Assembly: GCA_947442105.1 (NCBI GenBank)
Contig: CANEVH010000003.1
Coordinates: 1-64,000 of the forward strand
Source of the DNA: Comamonadaceae bacterium
GTDB taxonomy: Bacteria; Pseudomonadota; Gammaproteobacteria; Burkholderiales; Burkholderiaceae_C
Reading direction: 5' to 3'
DNA: 64,000 bases
Shown: positions 7,683-17,919 of the stretch, one piece after another
How the letters are laid out: each line of letters opens with the position of its first letter
How positions within the stretch are numbered: position 1 is the first letter of the stretch
The notes under the pieces: model-generated
What the model was told of the DNA's origin: nothing
What the model saw: the letters and a program-made list of their open reading frames with translations, nothing else
Databases searched by the model: none
Position numbers and translations under genes: made by a program

Positions 7683-8908
7683 ATCTGCAGAGGCTGCTTG
7701 AGCCGTCCGGCCAAGTCGCCGGCCTGCGCGCCCCAGCCGACAAAGTAGTCGGCGCGCACCGCGCCGATGATGGCGCTGCCGGTGTCTTGGGCGATGACCA
7801 GTTTTTGCAACTGGGTTTGTGGGCCGCTAGAGGCCAGCCACACCGGCGTGCCATAGGGCATGCTGGCCGGGTCCACGGCAATCGAGCGCCCGGCGGTCAG
7901 CGCCACGCCCTGGGCGCCGCGTGGGCCAAAGTCGGCGTCGAATTCGCTGAGCGGCTCTTCGCGGAAAAACACCATGCGCGGGTTGCTCCACAGCAGCTCT
8001 TGCTGGCGCTGGGGGTTTTGCGCAAGCCAAGCCTTGATGCCGGGCCAGGAGGCGTCTTTCACTAAGCCTTGGTCCAGCAGCCATTTGCCCACGCTTTTGT
8101 AGGGCTGCTCGTTGGTACCGGCAAAAGCCAGGCGCGAGTTGCGGCTGCTACCGTCTGGCTGCACCACGCGGATGCGGCCGGAGCCCTGAATCTGCAAGAT
8201 GAGCGCGTCCACCGGGTCGGCCACATAGGCCACGGCGCGGCCTTTGAGTGCGGCCTGGGCCTCAGGCAGGGTGTCCATGTCTTGGCGCGTGTACCAGGGT
8301 TTGCGGCTGGCCAAGCCCGCCGGGGGCGCGTACAGCGGGACGGAATAGGTGGCGCTCGGCGTGCGGCTGGCGTCCAAGAGCGGCTCAAAGTAGGCAGTCA
8401 GCAGCCCGCGCGACTCGCCTTGCAAGGACTCGACCCGGTAGGGTTGCAGGCGGGTTTGCATCCACTCGCGCTGCTCTGGGGTGCTGGCAATGCTCAGCGC
8501 GCGCACCTGCGGGCACAGCGCGGCCAGGGGCGCGGCCATGGTGGCGCTGCGCTCGCAGCTTTTGAGCCAGGCGCTCCAGGCCTGGGCCAGGTTGTCTTGC
8601 TCCAGGCCTGCCAGTTCGCTCCAGGCCACGGGCACCCAGCGGCTGCGGGCGCGGGTGATTACTGTGCCGGTAACCGGTGCGCTGGTAAGGGGCGCACTGG
8701 CATTGGCTGGCGTCGGGGCTGGCGCGGGCGGTTCGGCTGGCACGGGCGCCGACGCTGCGGGCGGGGACGCTTCACCGGGCGCCATGGGCGTGCTGGAGCA
8801 TGCCGCCAGTATTCCTAGAATGAGCGCTCCACAGCCCACCCACCCCAAGCGCCCTATGACCCTGATACTGCTCGAAGCCCTGGGCGCCGGATTGATTTTT
8901 GTAGCCAT
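7661..8908 (-). CDS. mltA: Membrane-bound lytic murein transglycosylase A
   Basis: About 415 aa from ATG 8908. A lipoprotein signal is visible (GALILGILAAC, lipobox LAAC), followed by a Pro/Ala-rich linker, the MltA domain (LTAYFEPLLDASRT...YSVPLY) and the C-terminal 3D domain with the catalytic aspartate region (VIAQDTGSAIIGAVRADYFVG). The enzyme cleaves peptidoglycan glycan strands to 1,6-anhydromuropeptides at the outer membrane. Start choice is uncertain: ATG 8908 and ATG 8923 lack a good ribosome binding site, and GTG/TTG codons just before the hydrophobic stretch would avoid overlap with the small plus-strand gene at 8856. Confidence 0.88.
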   Translation of the reverse strand: MATKINPAPRASSSIRVIGRLGWVGCGALILGILAACSSTPMAPGEASPPAASAPVPAEPPAPAPTPANASAPLTSAPVTGTVITRARSRWVPVAWSELAGLEQDNLAQAWSAWLKSCERSATMAAPLAALCPQVRALSIASTPEQREWMQTRLQPYRVESLQGESRGLLTAYFEPLLDASRTPSATYSVPLYAPPAGLASRKPWYTRQDMDTLPEAQAALKGRAVAYVADPVDALILQIQGSGRIRVVQPDGSSRNSRLAFAGTNEQPYKSVGKWLLDQGLVKDASWPGIKAWLAQNPQRQQELLWSNPRMVFFREEPLSEFDADFGPRGAQGVALTAGRSIAVDPASMPYGTPVWLASSGPQTQLQKLVIAQDTGSAIIGAVRADYFVGWGAQAGDLAGRLKQPLQMWVLWPK

Positions 8909-8996
8909 TGTGTGGTGGACCATGTTTTCTGGCCGAAAGAACGGCGAACTGCCATCGTCCGATGCCAAGGATGACGAGGCAGCGCCCAAGGACTGA
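8856..8996 (+). CDS. Small single-pass membrane protein (46 aa)
   Basis: 46 codons: a hydrophobic stretch of about 20 residues near the N-terminus (ALGAGLIFVAIVWWTMF) followed by a basic SGRK and an acidic, hydrophilic tail (DAKDDEAAPKD). That is the layout of an N-out/C-in or signal-anchored micropeptide. It ends 7 nt before the end of the convergent nitrilase gene and its 5' end overlaps the presumed mltA start on the other strand. I believe similar peptides occur at this place in related Comamonadaceae, but I cannot verify this here. The ribosome binding site is weak. Confidence 0.5.
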   Translation: MTLILLEALGAGLIFVAIVWWTMFSGRKNGELPSSDAKDDEAAPKD

Positions 8997-9003
8997 AGCG
9001 CCA

Positions 9004-9849
9004 TCACAGCAAACGGTGCTGCAAAGCGGGCAGCTGGCTGCGGCACTGCGCTAGCTGCGCCGCGTCCAGTTCGGCAATCACCACGCCCGGCTCGTTTGCC
9101 TGCTGGGCCAGCACCGTGCCCCAGGGGTCCACCAGCATGGTCTGGCCCCAGGTGCGTCGCCCGCTGGGGTGCGTGCCGCCCTGCGCGGCGGCGGCCACGA
9201 AGCTGAGGTTTTCTATCGCGCGGGCGCGCAGCAGCACTTCCCAGTGCGCCTGGCCGGTGGTGTGGGTAAAGGCGCTGGGCACCAGCAGCAGGTCGGCACC
9301 GCGCGCGGCGTAGCTGCGGTACAGCTCGGGGAAGCGCAGGTCGTAGCACACGCTCATGCCCACCTGCCAGGTGTGGCCGTCGCGCGAGGCCAGGGCAAAC
9401 AGGCTGGGTGAGGCGCCGGCTTTCAGCACGCGCGACTCGTCATAGGCCTCACGGCCACTGTCGTACCGAAACAAATGCATCTTGTCGTAGCGCGCCACGC
9501 ACACGCCCTGCGGGTCAAAGGCCAAGCTGGTGTTGAAGACGCGCGGCACGCCGCCCGCTGTCGCCGCAGTCGTTGGCATCGTGGATGGTGTGAGAGGCAG
9601 CGTACCGGCCACAATCCACAAACCCAGCTTGCGCGCTTGGCTGGCAATAAAGTCTTGGATCGGGCCTGCACCCAGCGGCTCTTGGATGGCCAGTTTGTCG
9701 CTGTCGCGTACGCCTACCAGGCAAAAGTACTCGGGCAGTACCGCCAGCTCGGCACCTTGGGCGGCTGCTTGCTCCAGCAAGGCGCTGGCCTGGGCCAGGT
9801 TATCGGCCACCACGCCCGAAGACACCATTTGCAAGGCCGCCACCATCAT
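9004..9849 (-). CDS. Carbon-nitrogen hydrolase (nitrilase superfamily, omega-amidase/Nit type)
   Basis: 281 aa from ATG 9849, preceded by GGGAG eight nt upstream; a longer form would run into yhdP. The catalytic triad is visible: Glu in LAVLPEYFCL, Lys in RYDKMHLF and Cys in GMSVCYDLRFPELYR. This is the Nit1/Nit2-like branch that hydrolyses deaminated glutathione or omega-amides. The gene follows yhdP after about 46 nt on the same strand, an arrangement common in beta-proteobacteria. Confidence 0.88.
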   Translation of the reverse strand: MMVAALQMVSSGVVADNLAQASALLEQAAAQGAELAVLPEYFCLVGVRDSDKLAIQEPLGAGPIQDFIASQARKLGLWIVAGTLPLTPSTMPTTAATAGGVPRVFNTSLAFDPQGVCVARYDKMHLFRYDSGREAYDESRVLKAGASPSLFALASRDGHTWQVGMSVCYDLRFPELYRSYAARGADLLLVPSAFTHTTGQAHWEVLLRARAIENLSFVAAAAQGGTHPSGRRTWGQTMLVDPWGTVLAQQANEPGVVIAELDAAQLAQCRSQLPALQHRLL

Positions 9850-9895
9850 CTGTGCATCTCCCAAAAGTGCTTGTAGCGCACACTGCGCAGCGCCC

Positions 9896-12800
9896 TCATT
9901 TGGCGGGCGCCTTGCGGTCAAGCTTGGTTACGCGCGGCTCCAGCCAGGTGCCGTCAATGTACAGCTCTTGGGTGCTGGCGGCGATCAGGGGCTGGCGCAA
10001 CACCAGTTGGGCAAGAAAGGAATACAGGCCTATCAGGGGGTTGATAGTCGCTGCGGTGATCAGCGAGGCGCTGCCAGCGTTGATCTCGGGCACCACCAGC
10101 ACTTTGATGCCCTGGGTTTCTTTGGCAATGTCGGTGCTGCCGTCCATCAGCACGGCGGCGGTCACGCCCTTCATTTGCAGGTTGTCGGTGCGCGCAATGC
10201 CTTGGTTGATGCTGACATCACCACGCACAAAGTCAAACGGAAAACCTTCGGCAAACACATCCCGAAAATCCAGCATCAGGCGCCGTGGCAGGGACTGCAA
10301 ACTCAGCACGCCCAGCAGCTTGGCGATGCCGGGGTCGGCTTTGAGGAAGGCGCCGTTCTCCAGGTTGATATTGAAGTTGCCACTCAGGCTGGGGTAGTCC
10401 AGGGTAATGGGTGAGCCCCGCCAGTCGATCTGGCCCTCGATCTTGCCGCGCCCGTCGCGGATCACGTCTTTCATGCCAAAGCGCGCGAGCAGGTCGCCGG
10501 AGTCGCTGATGTCGAGCTTGAAGTCCAGCGACGTGTGGCGCTGGTCCGCCCTGGCCGCTGGGGGCTTCAGGCCCGGTGCGCTCAGCGCGGCGCCGCCCAC
10601 GGGCGCTGCGGGCCGCAAGCGCCAGGCGCCGGTGGCACTCAGCTGGGCCGCAGGCATGCTCAGGCTCAGCCGGTTCAGGCGCCACTCGCGCTGGGGGTCG
10701 CGCTGCACCATAGAGGTATGGTTGACCGCCTCTACTTCCAGGCGGCCCAGCTTCTTGCCCATGAGCTCAAAGTCTTCCACCACCACATCCAGCGCCGGAA
10801 TGCCTGCCGGTTGTTCGTCCAATAGGTTTTCGACGTCTTGGGCTTCGCTCGAACCCAAGGTCAGGCGCGACAGCCGGGCGTAAAGGCGCCCGGTGTTCGC
10901 GCTGTCTGCAGCCAGATCAGGCGAGCTGGGTTGGCGGTACTCCACCAGGCCATTGAACTCGGTGGCGTCCACCTGGGCGCGCCATACGCGCCCCACGCGG
11001 TCGCCCTTGACCACTAGCTGGTGCAGCGCGTGCCCGCCCCAGCGCAATTCGCGCACCCGCAGATTGACCGCGCCGGGCAGGTACTCTGCCCCCAGCGCAA
11101 GGTCGGTGGTGGCCGCGGGTTTACCGCCAGTGCCAGGCGGCGTGAGCGTTTCAATCCAATCGGTCCAGGCGTCCACGTCCAGCACCTCGGTCACCACGCT
11201 GGCCGCGATACCGCGCTCGGGCAACACCAGCGCGTCGCCCACGCCCACGCCCTCGCCCACCGCCAGGGCGCCGCGCAGCACGCGCGTTGCGTCGCCCGTG
11301 CCACCGCTCACCACCGCGAGGCTGGCCAGGCGGCCCCAGTCCAGGCGCAGCTGGCTTTGGCCGGGCAGCGCCACGCTGGCAGCACCGGTACCGCTGTGCG
11401 CGGCGCCCAGCGCAAAGCGCACCGGAACCACCGCGTCGGCGGTTTTGGCAAACGGCGCAGGCAGCGTCAGGCCCATGCCGCTGAGGTTGGAGCTGACCAC
11501 CATTTCCAGCGCCCCATCGCGCAGCGCCAGCGTGGCCTGGTAGTTGGCCGCACCGGTGGCGTGTTGCGCCAGCGCAGTGGCCAGCGTGCCTAGTTCACTG
11601 GCTTGGCGCAAGCCCTCGGCGCTGGCGCTGCCCTGCAATTGCAGCACGCCGGGCGACTTGGCTGCGGCGGCGCCGGCCAAACCGCTGAGGCTGCCGTCCA
11701 AGCGCACATCGCCACCCAAGGCGCGGGCCTGCACGCCGTTGACGCTCAAGCCGCTTTCGGTAAACGCGACTGCGCCACGGGCGCGCACCAAGCGCGGCGT
11801 GCCCGGCAGCAGTTGCACATCGTTGCCTGGCAAATTAAGGCTGCCCGCCAGCACCAAGCGACTGGTGTCAGCCAGCGGAAAGTCCAGTTTGATGCGGTAG
11901 TCCGCCAGCCCGGTGACGCTGGCCCGCGCCAGACTGTGGCCCAGCGCCTCGTCCAGCGCCGATGCATTGACCACGGCCAATGCATCGGCCAGCGGCCCCT
12001 TGCCTTGGGCGCTGACAGTGACGGTGGAGGCACCATACAGATTGTTGATTTGCGCGTCGGCCCGCTCCACCGGAACGCCGCTGTGCGTGGCCGTGGCACC
12101 CCACAGCGCGCGCACGCCCTTGAGCGACAGCGTGGCCCGGTCCAGCAGAAATTCGCCGTTGAGCTGGGTCAGCACCGGCCAGGGCTGCCGGTCCTTGGGC
12201 ATCAGGCTGGGCGGCACATAGGCATAGCTGGCATTGGCCACATTGGCAGACACGCGAAATTCACCCTGCTTGGCCTGGGCAAAAGGGAACTGCGCCAGGT
12301 CGCCTTTGAGCGCCAGCTTGACGGCGCTGGCCATGCCACCGCGCAAGGCGTCACGCAGGTAGTCCTGTAGCTCCGGGCCCAGGCCCAAGGGGATATAGCG
12401 GTGCACACGGGCGAGGTCGGCGCGTGCCAAGCTGGCCTGCACGTCCACCAGCCCTGGGCCGTGGAGAAGCGCGCCGCTGGCGTCAAAGTTAGCCCACTTA
12501 AGGAGCGATGCTTCGCCTTGGACATCCGCATTGGCAAAGCGCAGCTTAGACACCGTCGCGCTCAAGCGCGCACCGTCATGTTTCCAGTTCACATCGGCAG
12601 CCAGTTGGGCCACGGGCACGAGGGCTTCGGCGAACCAGCCGCTCAGGTCCACGCTGCCATTGGCCATGGCAATATGGGCCCGCCCGCCGGCTTGGGTGAG
12701 GTCAAAGTCCAGGTCCAAGCCCTGAAAGCCGGGCGACACAGGGGCTTGCGCGGCCAGCGCCAGCGCGCTGGCACTGCCCTTAAGGGCATAGGCCACAGGG

Positions 12801-14047
12801 GCCTGCAGCGGCCCGCTCCAACTGCCCTGCACGCTTTGCACCGTGCCCTTGGGCTGGTAGGCCTTGAGCGCCGCCAGCCACGGCGCTTCGCCAGGCAGGC
12901 GCTGCGCCAATTGCGCCAGCACGCCGATGTCAAGCCGGTCGCCGCTGAACTCGCCGTGCACCACGTTGGCGGATTTGCCTTTGGCACCCACGCTGGCGCC
13001 TGCATCCCAGAGTGCCAGGCGCGCGTTGCCACCGGGCCAGCGGATGCCGTCTGCGGTCTCGAACTGCAGGCCCTCGGTGCGGTACTCCTGGCCACCTTCC
13101 AGGCGCTTAACCGCCAGGCGGCCCGATGCCTTGCGAAGCACCTGCTGCGCCGCGCCGGTGCCCAGGCGCACGTCTTCAAGCAGCACGTCTGCCGTCACCC
13201 CGGCCAGCTGGCCGCGCTGCACGTCCACCCACGCGCGCACGCTGCCTTGGCCCTGGATGACGGGAAGCCCCAGGTCCATATAGGGCTGCAAACGGTCCCA
13301 GTCCAAGCGGTTGAACGCGGTGTACCACTGGCCCTGCCAGTCTTGCCAACGACCGGGGTGCATAGCCAGCAAAGGCTGCTTGAACACGCCTTGCACGCTC
13401 AGGCGCTCGCCCCAATGCGCTGGCGGGTTGGCGTCGATGCGCAGGGTGTGGGTGAAAAAGCGCTTACGCAGCACCAGGTCCACATCTGAGAGCTCCAGTG
13501 TGGGCGCGTTGCGCTGCAGGTCGGTCCAGCGCACCGTGCCGTGGCGCAGCGCAATTTCGGGCTGGTCCAACAGCCAGTCGGCGGCGGCGCTATTGCTCCC
13601 GTCCTGCGGCGCCAAGGCAAAGCCCGCAACCCAGAGCACGCCGTCCGCGCTGCGGCGAATGTCCAAGCTCACACCGTCCACATAGAGCTGCTCCACGCCA
13701 CCGGACAGCAAAGAACGGGGCGAAACGCCCGCCGTGACCGAGGCCAGCGTCAGGGCCGCATCCCCGTGGGCGTCAAGCACTTGCACATTGCGCAATTCCA
13801 CCGACGGAATCAGTCCGTTGGACTGCGCAGAAATGCTGCCAATGCGCACCACGGTGCCCACAGCGCGCGTGGCCTGCGCCTCCAGCCAGGGGCGCAAATC
13901 GTCGATTCGCGGCACAATGACAAAGTGCAAAGCCAGCCACAAGAGGATGAGCAGCAGCCATCCCCCCGCCACCAAACGCAAGGCCCATTTGGCAAAAAAG
14001 CCAGCGCTTAAATGCATGCGTGAAGGTGCGGGGGAAAAGTCAGTCAT
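9896..14047 (-). CDS. yhdP: YhdP-family AsmA-like protein, inner membrane to outer membrane lipid transport
   Basis: 1383 aa. One N-terminal transmembrane anchor (residues ~20-48: FAKWALRLVAGGWLLLILLW) followed by a very long periplasmic region of the DUF3971/AsmA-like type, with the AsmA_2-type C-terminal segment (LDFKLDISDSGDLLARFGM...). Established for E. coli: YhdP, TamB and YdbH jointly supply phospholipid to the outer membrane through a hydrophobic-groove bridge. Length is typical. Divergent from glnE, with only 26 nt between the start codons. Confidence 0.9.
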   Translation of the reverse strand: MTDFSPAPSRMHLSAGFFAKWALRLVAGGWLLLILLWLALHFVIVPRIDDLRPWLEAQATRAVGTVVRIGSISAQSNGLIPSVELRNVQVLDAHGDAALTLASVTAGVSPRSLLSGGVEQLYVDGVSLDIRRSADGVLWVAGFALAPQDGSNSAAADWLLDQPEIALRHGTVRWTDLQRNAPTLELSDVDLVLRKRFFTHTLRIDANPPAHWGERLSVQGVFKQPLLAMHPGRWQDWQGQWYTAFNRLDWDRLQPYMDLGLPVIQGQGSVRAWVDVQRGQLAGVTADVLLEDVRLGTGAAQQVLRKASGRLAVKRLEGGQEYRTEGLQFETADGIRWPGGNARLALWDAGASVGAKGKSANVVHGEFSGDRLDIGVLAQLAQRLPGEAPWLAALKAYQPKGTVQSVQGSWSGPLQAPVAYALKGSASALALAAQAPVSPGFQGLDLDFDLTQAGGRAHIAMANGSVDLSGWFAEALVPVAQLAADVNWKHDGARLSATVSKLRFANADVQGEASLLKWANFDASGALLHGPGLVDVQASLARADLARVHRYIPLGLGPELQDYLRDALRGGMASAVKLALKGDLAQFPFAQAKQGEFRVSANVANASYAYVPPSLMPKDRQPWPVLTQLNGEFLLDRATLSLKGVRALWGATATHSGVPVERADAQINNLYGASTVTVSAQGKGPLADALAVVNASALDEALGHSLARASVTGLADYRIKLDFPLADTSRLVLAGSLNLPGNDVQLLPGTPRLVRARGAVAFTESGLSVNGVQARALGGDVRLDGSLSGLAGAAAAKSPGVLQLQGSASAEGLRQASELGTLATALAQHATGAANYQATLALRDGALEMVVSSNLSGMGLTLPAPFAKTADAVVPVRFALGAAHSGTGAASVALPGQSQLRLDWGRLASLAVVSGGTGDATRVLRGALAVGEGVGVGDALVLPERGIAASVVTEVLDVDAWTDWIETLTPPGTGGKPAATTDLALGAEYLPGAVNLRVRELRWGGHALHQLVVKGDRVGRVWRAQVDATEFNGLVEYRQPSSPDLAADSANTGRLYARLSRLTLGSSEAQDVENLLDEQPAGIPALDVVVEDFELMGKKLGRLEVEAVNHTSMVQRDPQREWRLNRLSLSMPAAQLSATGAWRLRPAAPVGGAALSAPGLKPPAARADQRHTSLDFKLDISDSGDLLARFGMKDVIRDGRGKIEGQIDWRGSPITLDYPSLSGNFNINLENGAFLKADPGIAKLLGVLSLQSLPRRLMLDFRDVFAEGFPFDFVRGDVSINQGIARTDNLQMKGVTAAVLMDGSTDIAKETQGIKVLVVPEINAGSASLITAATINPLIGLYSFLAQLVLRQPLIAASTQELYIDGTWLEPRVTKLDRKAPAK

Positions 14048-14073
14048 TGTTTTGTCGTTATCACCGGAGAATT

Positions 14074-16788
14074 ATGGCCCCCATCCGCACCGCCCCAGGG
14101 TCCGAATATTCCCGATTTGCGCAACGTATTCGTCGCCGATATGGCGAGCGCTTAGACTTGTTGCCCCCTGGCCTACCAGAGCGCGCCATGCAAGAGCAGC
14201 TTTATTCCACTCTGCGCGCCCAGGGCGAGACGGTTGGCGCGGCGCTGCGCATTACGCGCCAATGGGTGCTGGAGCGCCTGCTGGTGCTCGATTGTGAAAA
14301 TGGCCTGTTAATGACCCAGGTCACCAGCGCGATGACTGATTTGGCCGAATTCGCCCTGTGCACCGCCGCCGCCCAAGCCAGCGCAGACTTGGAAGCCACG
14401 CACGGCGCGCCGCGCACTGCCACGGGCGACCAATGCACGGTATGCGTGGTTGGCATGGGCAAGCTGGGCGCGCGTGAACTGAACGTCAGCAGCGACATCG
14501 ATTTGATTTACATCTACGACCAAGACGGCGAGACGGCAGGCACGCCCGAGGGCCGGGGTCGCATTTCCAACCAAGAGTACTTTGGCAAGTGGGTGCGCGC
14601 TATTTATGCGCTGGTGGGCGAGACCACCGAGCACGGCTTTGTGTTTCGGCTTGACTTGGCGCTGCGGCCCAATGGCAACTCGGGGCCGCCTGCGGTGTCG
14701 CTGGACGCGCTGGATGGCTATTTGCAGTCCCAGGGCCGCGAGTGGGAGCGCTTTGCTTGGCTAAAAAGCCGGGTGGTGGCCCCGGCGGGCAGCGCCAAAG
14801 GACCGCTGGCGCGGCAATTGCGCGCGGTGGTGATGCCCTTTGTGTTTCGCCGCTACCTGGACTACGGTGTGTTTGACGCCTTGCGCGTGCTGCACCGCCA
14901 GATTCGCGACCACGCCTCCAAGCGCAGCGCGGGGCGGCCCGAGCGCAGCAACGACGTCAAACTCTCGCGCGGCGGTATTCGCGAGATTGAGTTCACGGTG
15001 CAACTGTTGCAGGTGGTGCGCGGTGGCCAGTTTCCTGAGCTGCGCACCCGCCCCACGGTCAGCGCCCTGGCGCGCCTGGCCAAGGCCGGGCTCATGCCCC
15101 AGGCCACCGCCAGCGCGCTGGCCCAGGCCTATGTGTTTTTGCGCCAGGTGGAACACCGCATCCAATACCTGGACGACCAGCAAACCCATGTGCTGCCCAC
15201 CGCCGACGCCGACCTGGCCTGGATTGCCCAGACCCTGGGCTGCGCAAACACCAGCGCGTTTTTGACCCAGCTTGACGCCCACCGCGAGCTGGTAGCCCAC
15301 GAGTTTGACGCGCTGCTGGGTGGCCCGGCGCCCCGTTGCAATGGCTGCAAGGGCGGCGGCAAAACCAGTGCGGTATCGCTGGACCTGGACGCCACCTTGG
15401 AGATGCTGGACGGCGCACTCAAAGCGCGCGTGGAACACTGGCGCAACCACCCCCGAGTGCTGGCGCTGCGCGACGAGTCGCGCGCACGCCTGTTCAAGCT
15501 GGTGCAACGCACCGCCCAATGGCTGGCCCAGGGCCGCGCCACCGAACTGGCCGCCCTGCGCCTGGTCGACTGGATGGAGGCGCTGCTGCGCCGCGAGAGC
15601 TATTTGTCTTTGCTCGACGAGCGGCCCCTGGTGCACGAGCGCCTCTTGCGCCTGCTGGGCGCAGCACGCTGGCCCGCGCGCTACCTGCAATCCCACCCTG
15701 GCGTGATTGACGAACTGGCCAGCAGCGCCATGCTGACCGAGCGCTTTGACGCCGCCAGCTTTGAGGCCGACATCAGCCACCGCGCAAGCGCCCTGGCTGC
15801 CAGCGGCGAAGACGACGAAGAAACCCTGCTCAACCTGCTGCGCCGCGCCCACCACGCCGAGGTGTTTCGCACCCTGGCGCGCGACGTAGAAGGCCAACTC
15901 AGCGTCGAACACGTAGCCGACGACCTGAGCGCCCTGGCCGAAGCCATTTTGCGCACTACCACCGCCTGGTGCTGGGCGCGCCTGAAAACCCGCCACCGCG
16001 AGACGCCGCAACTGGCCATCATTGCCTACGGCAAGCTGGGCGGCAAAGAGCTGGGCTACGGCAGCGACCTGGACTTGGTGTTTGTCTACGACGACGAAGA
16101 CGAGCGCGCGGGCGAAATCTACGGCGCCCTGGTGCGCAAGCTGATCAACTGGCTGACCGTGAAAACCAGCGAAGGCGACTTGTATGAGATTGACACCGCG
16201 CTGCGCCCCAACGGCAATGCCGGTCTGCTGGTCACTCCCTTGAGCGCCTACGCCAACTACCAGCAACAACGCGGCTCCAACACCGCCTGGACCTGGGAAC
16301 ACCAGGCCATCACCCGCGCACGCTGTGTGCTGGGCAGTGCGGCCATGCAAGCGCGCTTTGACGCAGTGCGCGAGGCGGTGATTGCCAGCCCGCGCGACCC
16401 TGCGGCCCTGCACGACGAGATTGCCGCCATGCGCGCCAAGGTGCGCGCCGCGCACCGCGACAAAGACGGTTGGTTTGACGTCAAACACAGCGCCGGGGGT
16501 ATGGTGGACATGGAATTTGCAGTGCAGTTTTTGGTGCTGGCCCACAGCGCCACACACCCGGCGCTGCGCGCCAACCTGGGCAACATCGCCCTGCTGCAAC
16601 GCGCCCAAGACTGCGGCTTGCTGCCAGCGCCCATCGGCACAGACGCCGCGCAGGCCTACCGCAGCCTGCGCCAAATCCAACACCGCGCCCGGCTCGACGA
16701 GGCCCCCACCGAAGTGCCGCTGGGTGTGGTGGCGCAGGAGCGTGCGGCGGGGCTGGCGCTGTGGGGGGCGGTTTTTGGGGGGGCTTAA
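14074..16788 (+). CDS. glnE: Bifunctional glutamine synthetase adenylyltransferase / adenylyl-removing enzyme
   Basis: 904 aa, start at ATG 14074 with GGAG seven nt upstream. It contains two nucleotidyltransferase halves: N-terminal adenylyl-removing (GMGKLGARELNVSSDIDLIY) and C-terminal adenylylating (YGKLGGKELGYGSDLDLVF), with the G-S-D-x-D metal residues in both, each followed by the GlnD/GlnE regulatory helical domain. It modifies glutamine synthetase in response to PII, tuning nitrogen assimilation. Its end overlaps the convergent lipoprotein gene by 4 nt. Confidence 0.95.
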   Translation: MAPIRTAPGSEYSRFAQRIRRRYGERLDLLPPGLPERAMQEQLYSTLRAQGETVGAALRITRQWVLERLLVLDCENGLLMTQVTSAMTDLAEFALCTAAAQASADLEATHGAPRTATGDQCTVCVVGMGKLGARELNVSSDIDLIYIYDQDGETAGTPEGRGRISNQEYFGKWVRAIYALVGETTEHGFVFRLDLALRPNGNSGPPAVSLDALDGYLQSQGREWERFAWLKSRVVAPAGSAKGPLARQLRAVVMPFVFRRYLDYGVFDALRVLHRQIRDHASKRSAGRPERSNDVKLSRGGIREIEFTVQLLQVVRGGQFPELRTRPTVSALARLAKAGLMPQATASALAQAYVFLRQVEHRIQYLDDQQTHVLPTADADLAWIAQTLGCANTSAFLTQLDAHRELVAHEFDALLGGPAPRCNGCKGGGKTSAVSLDLDATLEMLDGALKARVEHWRNHPRVLALRDESRARLFKLVQRTAQWLAQGRATELAALRLVDWMEALLRRESYLSLLDERPLVHERLLRLLGAARWPARYLQSHPGVIDELASSAMLTERFDAASFEADISHRASALAASGEDDEETLLNLLRRAHHAEVFRTLARDVEGQLSVEHVADDLSALAEAILRTTTAWCWARLKTRHRETPQLAIIAYGKLGGKELGYGSDLDLVFVYDDEDERAGEIYGALVRKLINWLTVKTSEGDLYEIDTALRPNGNAGLLVTPLSAYANYQQQRGSNTAWTWEHQAITRARCVLGSAAMQARFDAVREAVIASPRDPAALHDEIAAMRAKVRAAHRDKDGWFDVKHSAGGMVDMEFAVQFLVLAHSATHPALRANLGNIALLQRAQDCGLLPAPIGTDAAQAYRSLRQIQHRARLDEAPTEVPLGVVAQERAAGLALWGAVFGGA

Positions 16789-17738
16789 AACTTCAAGGCA
16801 GCTTTAATACTGTCGCGCGCCTGGACGTTGTAGCCGCTAATTCCGGTACTCACCGACCCGGCCCTCACCATTGCACCTGAATAGACGTTGCCATTGAGCT
16901 GGTAGAACGTCGTGTAAGTTGGGACACTGCCACCCGCCTGCGCGCTACTCGCCACGAAGACCGGAATGCCCTGAACGGTAGTTGAGGTTCCGGGCATGGT
17001 GATAAGCATTTTGTTAGCGATTAAGGTATCGATGGTGGTGTTACTTGCGGCGGGTGCGCTAGGGGAATAAACGTAATATGTATCGGTGTTGTACCGGGAA
17101 GTCACTTTGACGTAAGCGGCACCAGTGCCCCAACGCGCAGTTTGATCAATTAGCGATGCGTTGGTGTAAATCTCGTCAGGCAGCAAACCTGGCGCATTGT
17201 CTTTTGCAGAAACGATGGTTCCGGTCAGCGGATTCAGATTGAGCTGGACGAGCGCTACGGAAGTAAGTCGATGCTTACCGTCCTCGCTTAACGGTGTATC
17301 CACCACCTCGCCGTTTGAGTAACTGATTTCGTCTTTCGCGGGCGAGCCCTGTTTGTAAAACCCACCGTCTGCCAAGTATGTGCTTGTATATTGCGATTGC
17401 GGCAGTCCAAGCGGCGTTTTCGTCAGGTCGACGGGCAGGGCGGCGGTAGCCTGTTGGGTAGCCCCATTTGGCGACGCTGGCAGCGACATCGCAACATCGT
17501 AAAAAAATGAGGGTACGGTGTTTGGACCTGTGACGGGGAGTCCGCTGCCAGGCAGCGCAATAGCGGTAGGGTGGTAGGTCGCGTTAGGGCTCACGTAAGC
17601 GCTCTCGTACGCGGTCGGTGCGCTCACCGCTTGGCCTGTAGCCAGCGTGCTCACGTACTTGACAGTGCCATCGCTGCCTCCTCCCCCGCCGCAAGCACTC
17701 AATACACAGGCACTCAACACCAGGCTTGTAAATCGCAT
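16785..17738 (-). CDS. Hypothetical lipoprotein
   Basis: 317 aa. A short lipoprotein signal (MRFTSLVLSACVLSAC, lipobox LSAC) followed by a glycine-rich linker. The mature part is rich in Ser/Thr/Ala and Tyr without a motif I recognise. The start is supported by GGAG about nine nt before the ATG. Upstream is AT-rich DNA; codon use is a little less GC-biased than in the neighbours. It is convergent with glnE (4-nt overlap). Function unknown; surface-associated or secreted lipoprotein is the most that can be said. Confidence 0.7.
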   Translation of the reverse strand: MRFTSLVLSACVLSACGGGGGSDGTVKYVSTLATGQAVSAPTAYESAYVSPNATYHPTAIALPGSGLPVTGPNTVPSFFYDVAMSLPASPNGATQQATAALPVDLTKTPLGLPQSQYTSTYLADGGFYKQGSPAKDEISYSNGEVVDTPLSEDGKHRLTSVALVQLNLNPLTGTIVSAKDNAPGLLPDEIYTNASLIDQTARWGTGAAYVKVTSRYNTDTYYVYSPSAPAASNTTIDTLIANKMLITMPGTSTTVQGIPVFVASSAQAGGSVPTYTTFYQLNGNVYSGAMVRAGSVSTGISGYNVQARDSIKAALKF

Positions 17739-17919
17739 ACACCTATCTCCAAACGGTTAAAAATAATGAATCAAGCCTAAATGTAAACAGTATTCACTTT
17801 AGTTTTTGATAAATAAATCGGTGGCATTGGCGAAATTAAAGTTGCGTTATCAATTGCGCAGTTGCATCAATTTTTAGTGTCAAGAATTTTCAAGAATATC
17901 CGCTTTGTAATCATTTGCC

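Noticed and set aside
14761..16683. 640-codon open frame antisense to glnE
   Set aside because: Shadow of glnE; no motif or ribosome binding site.
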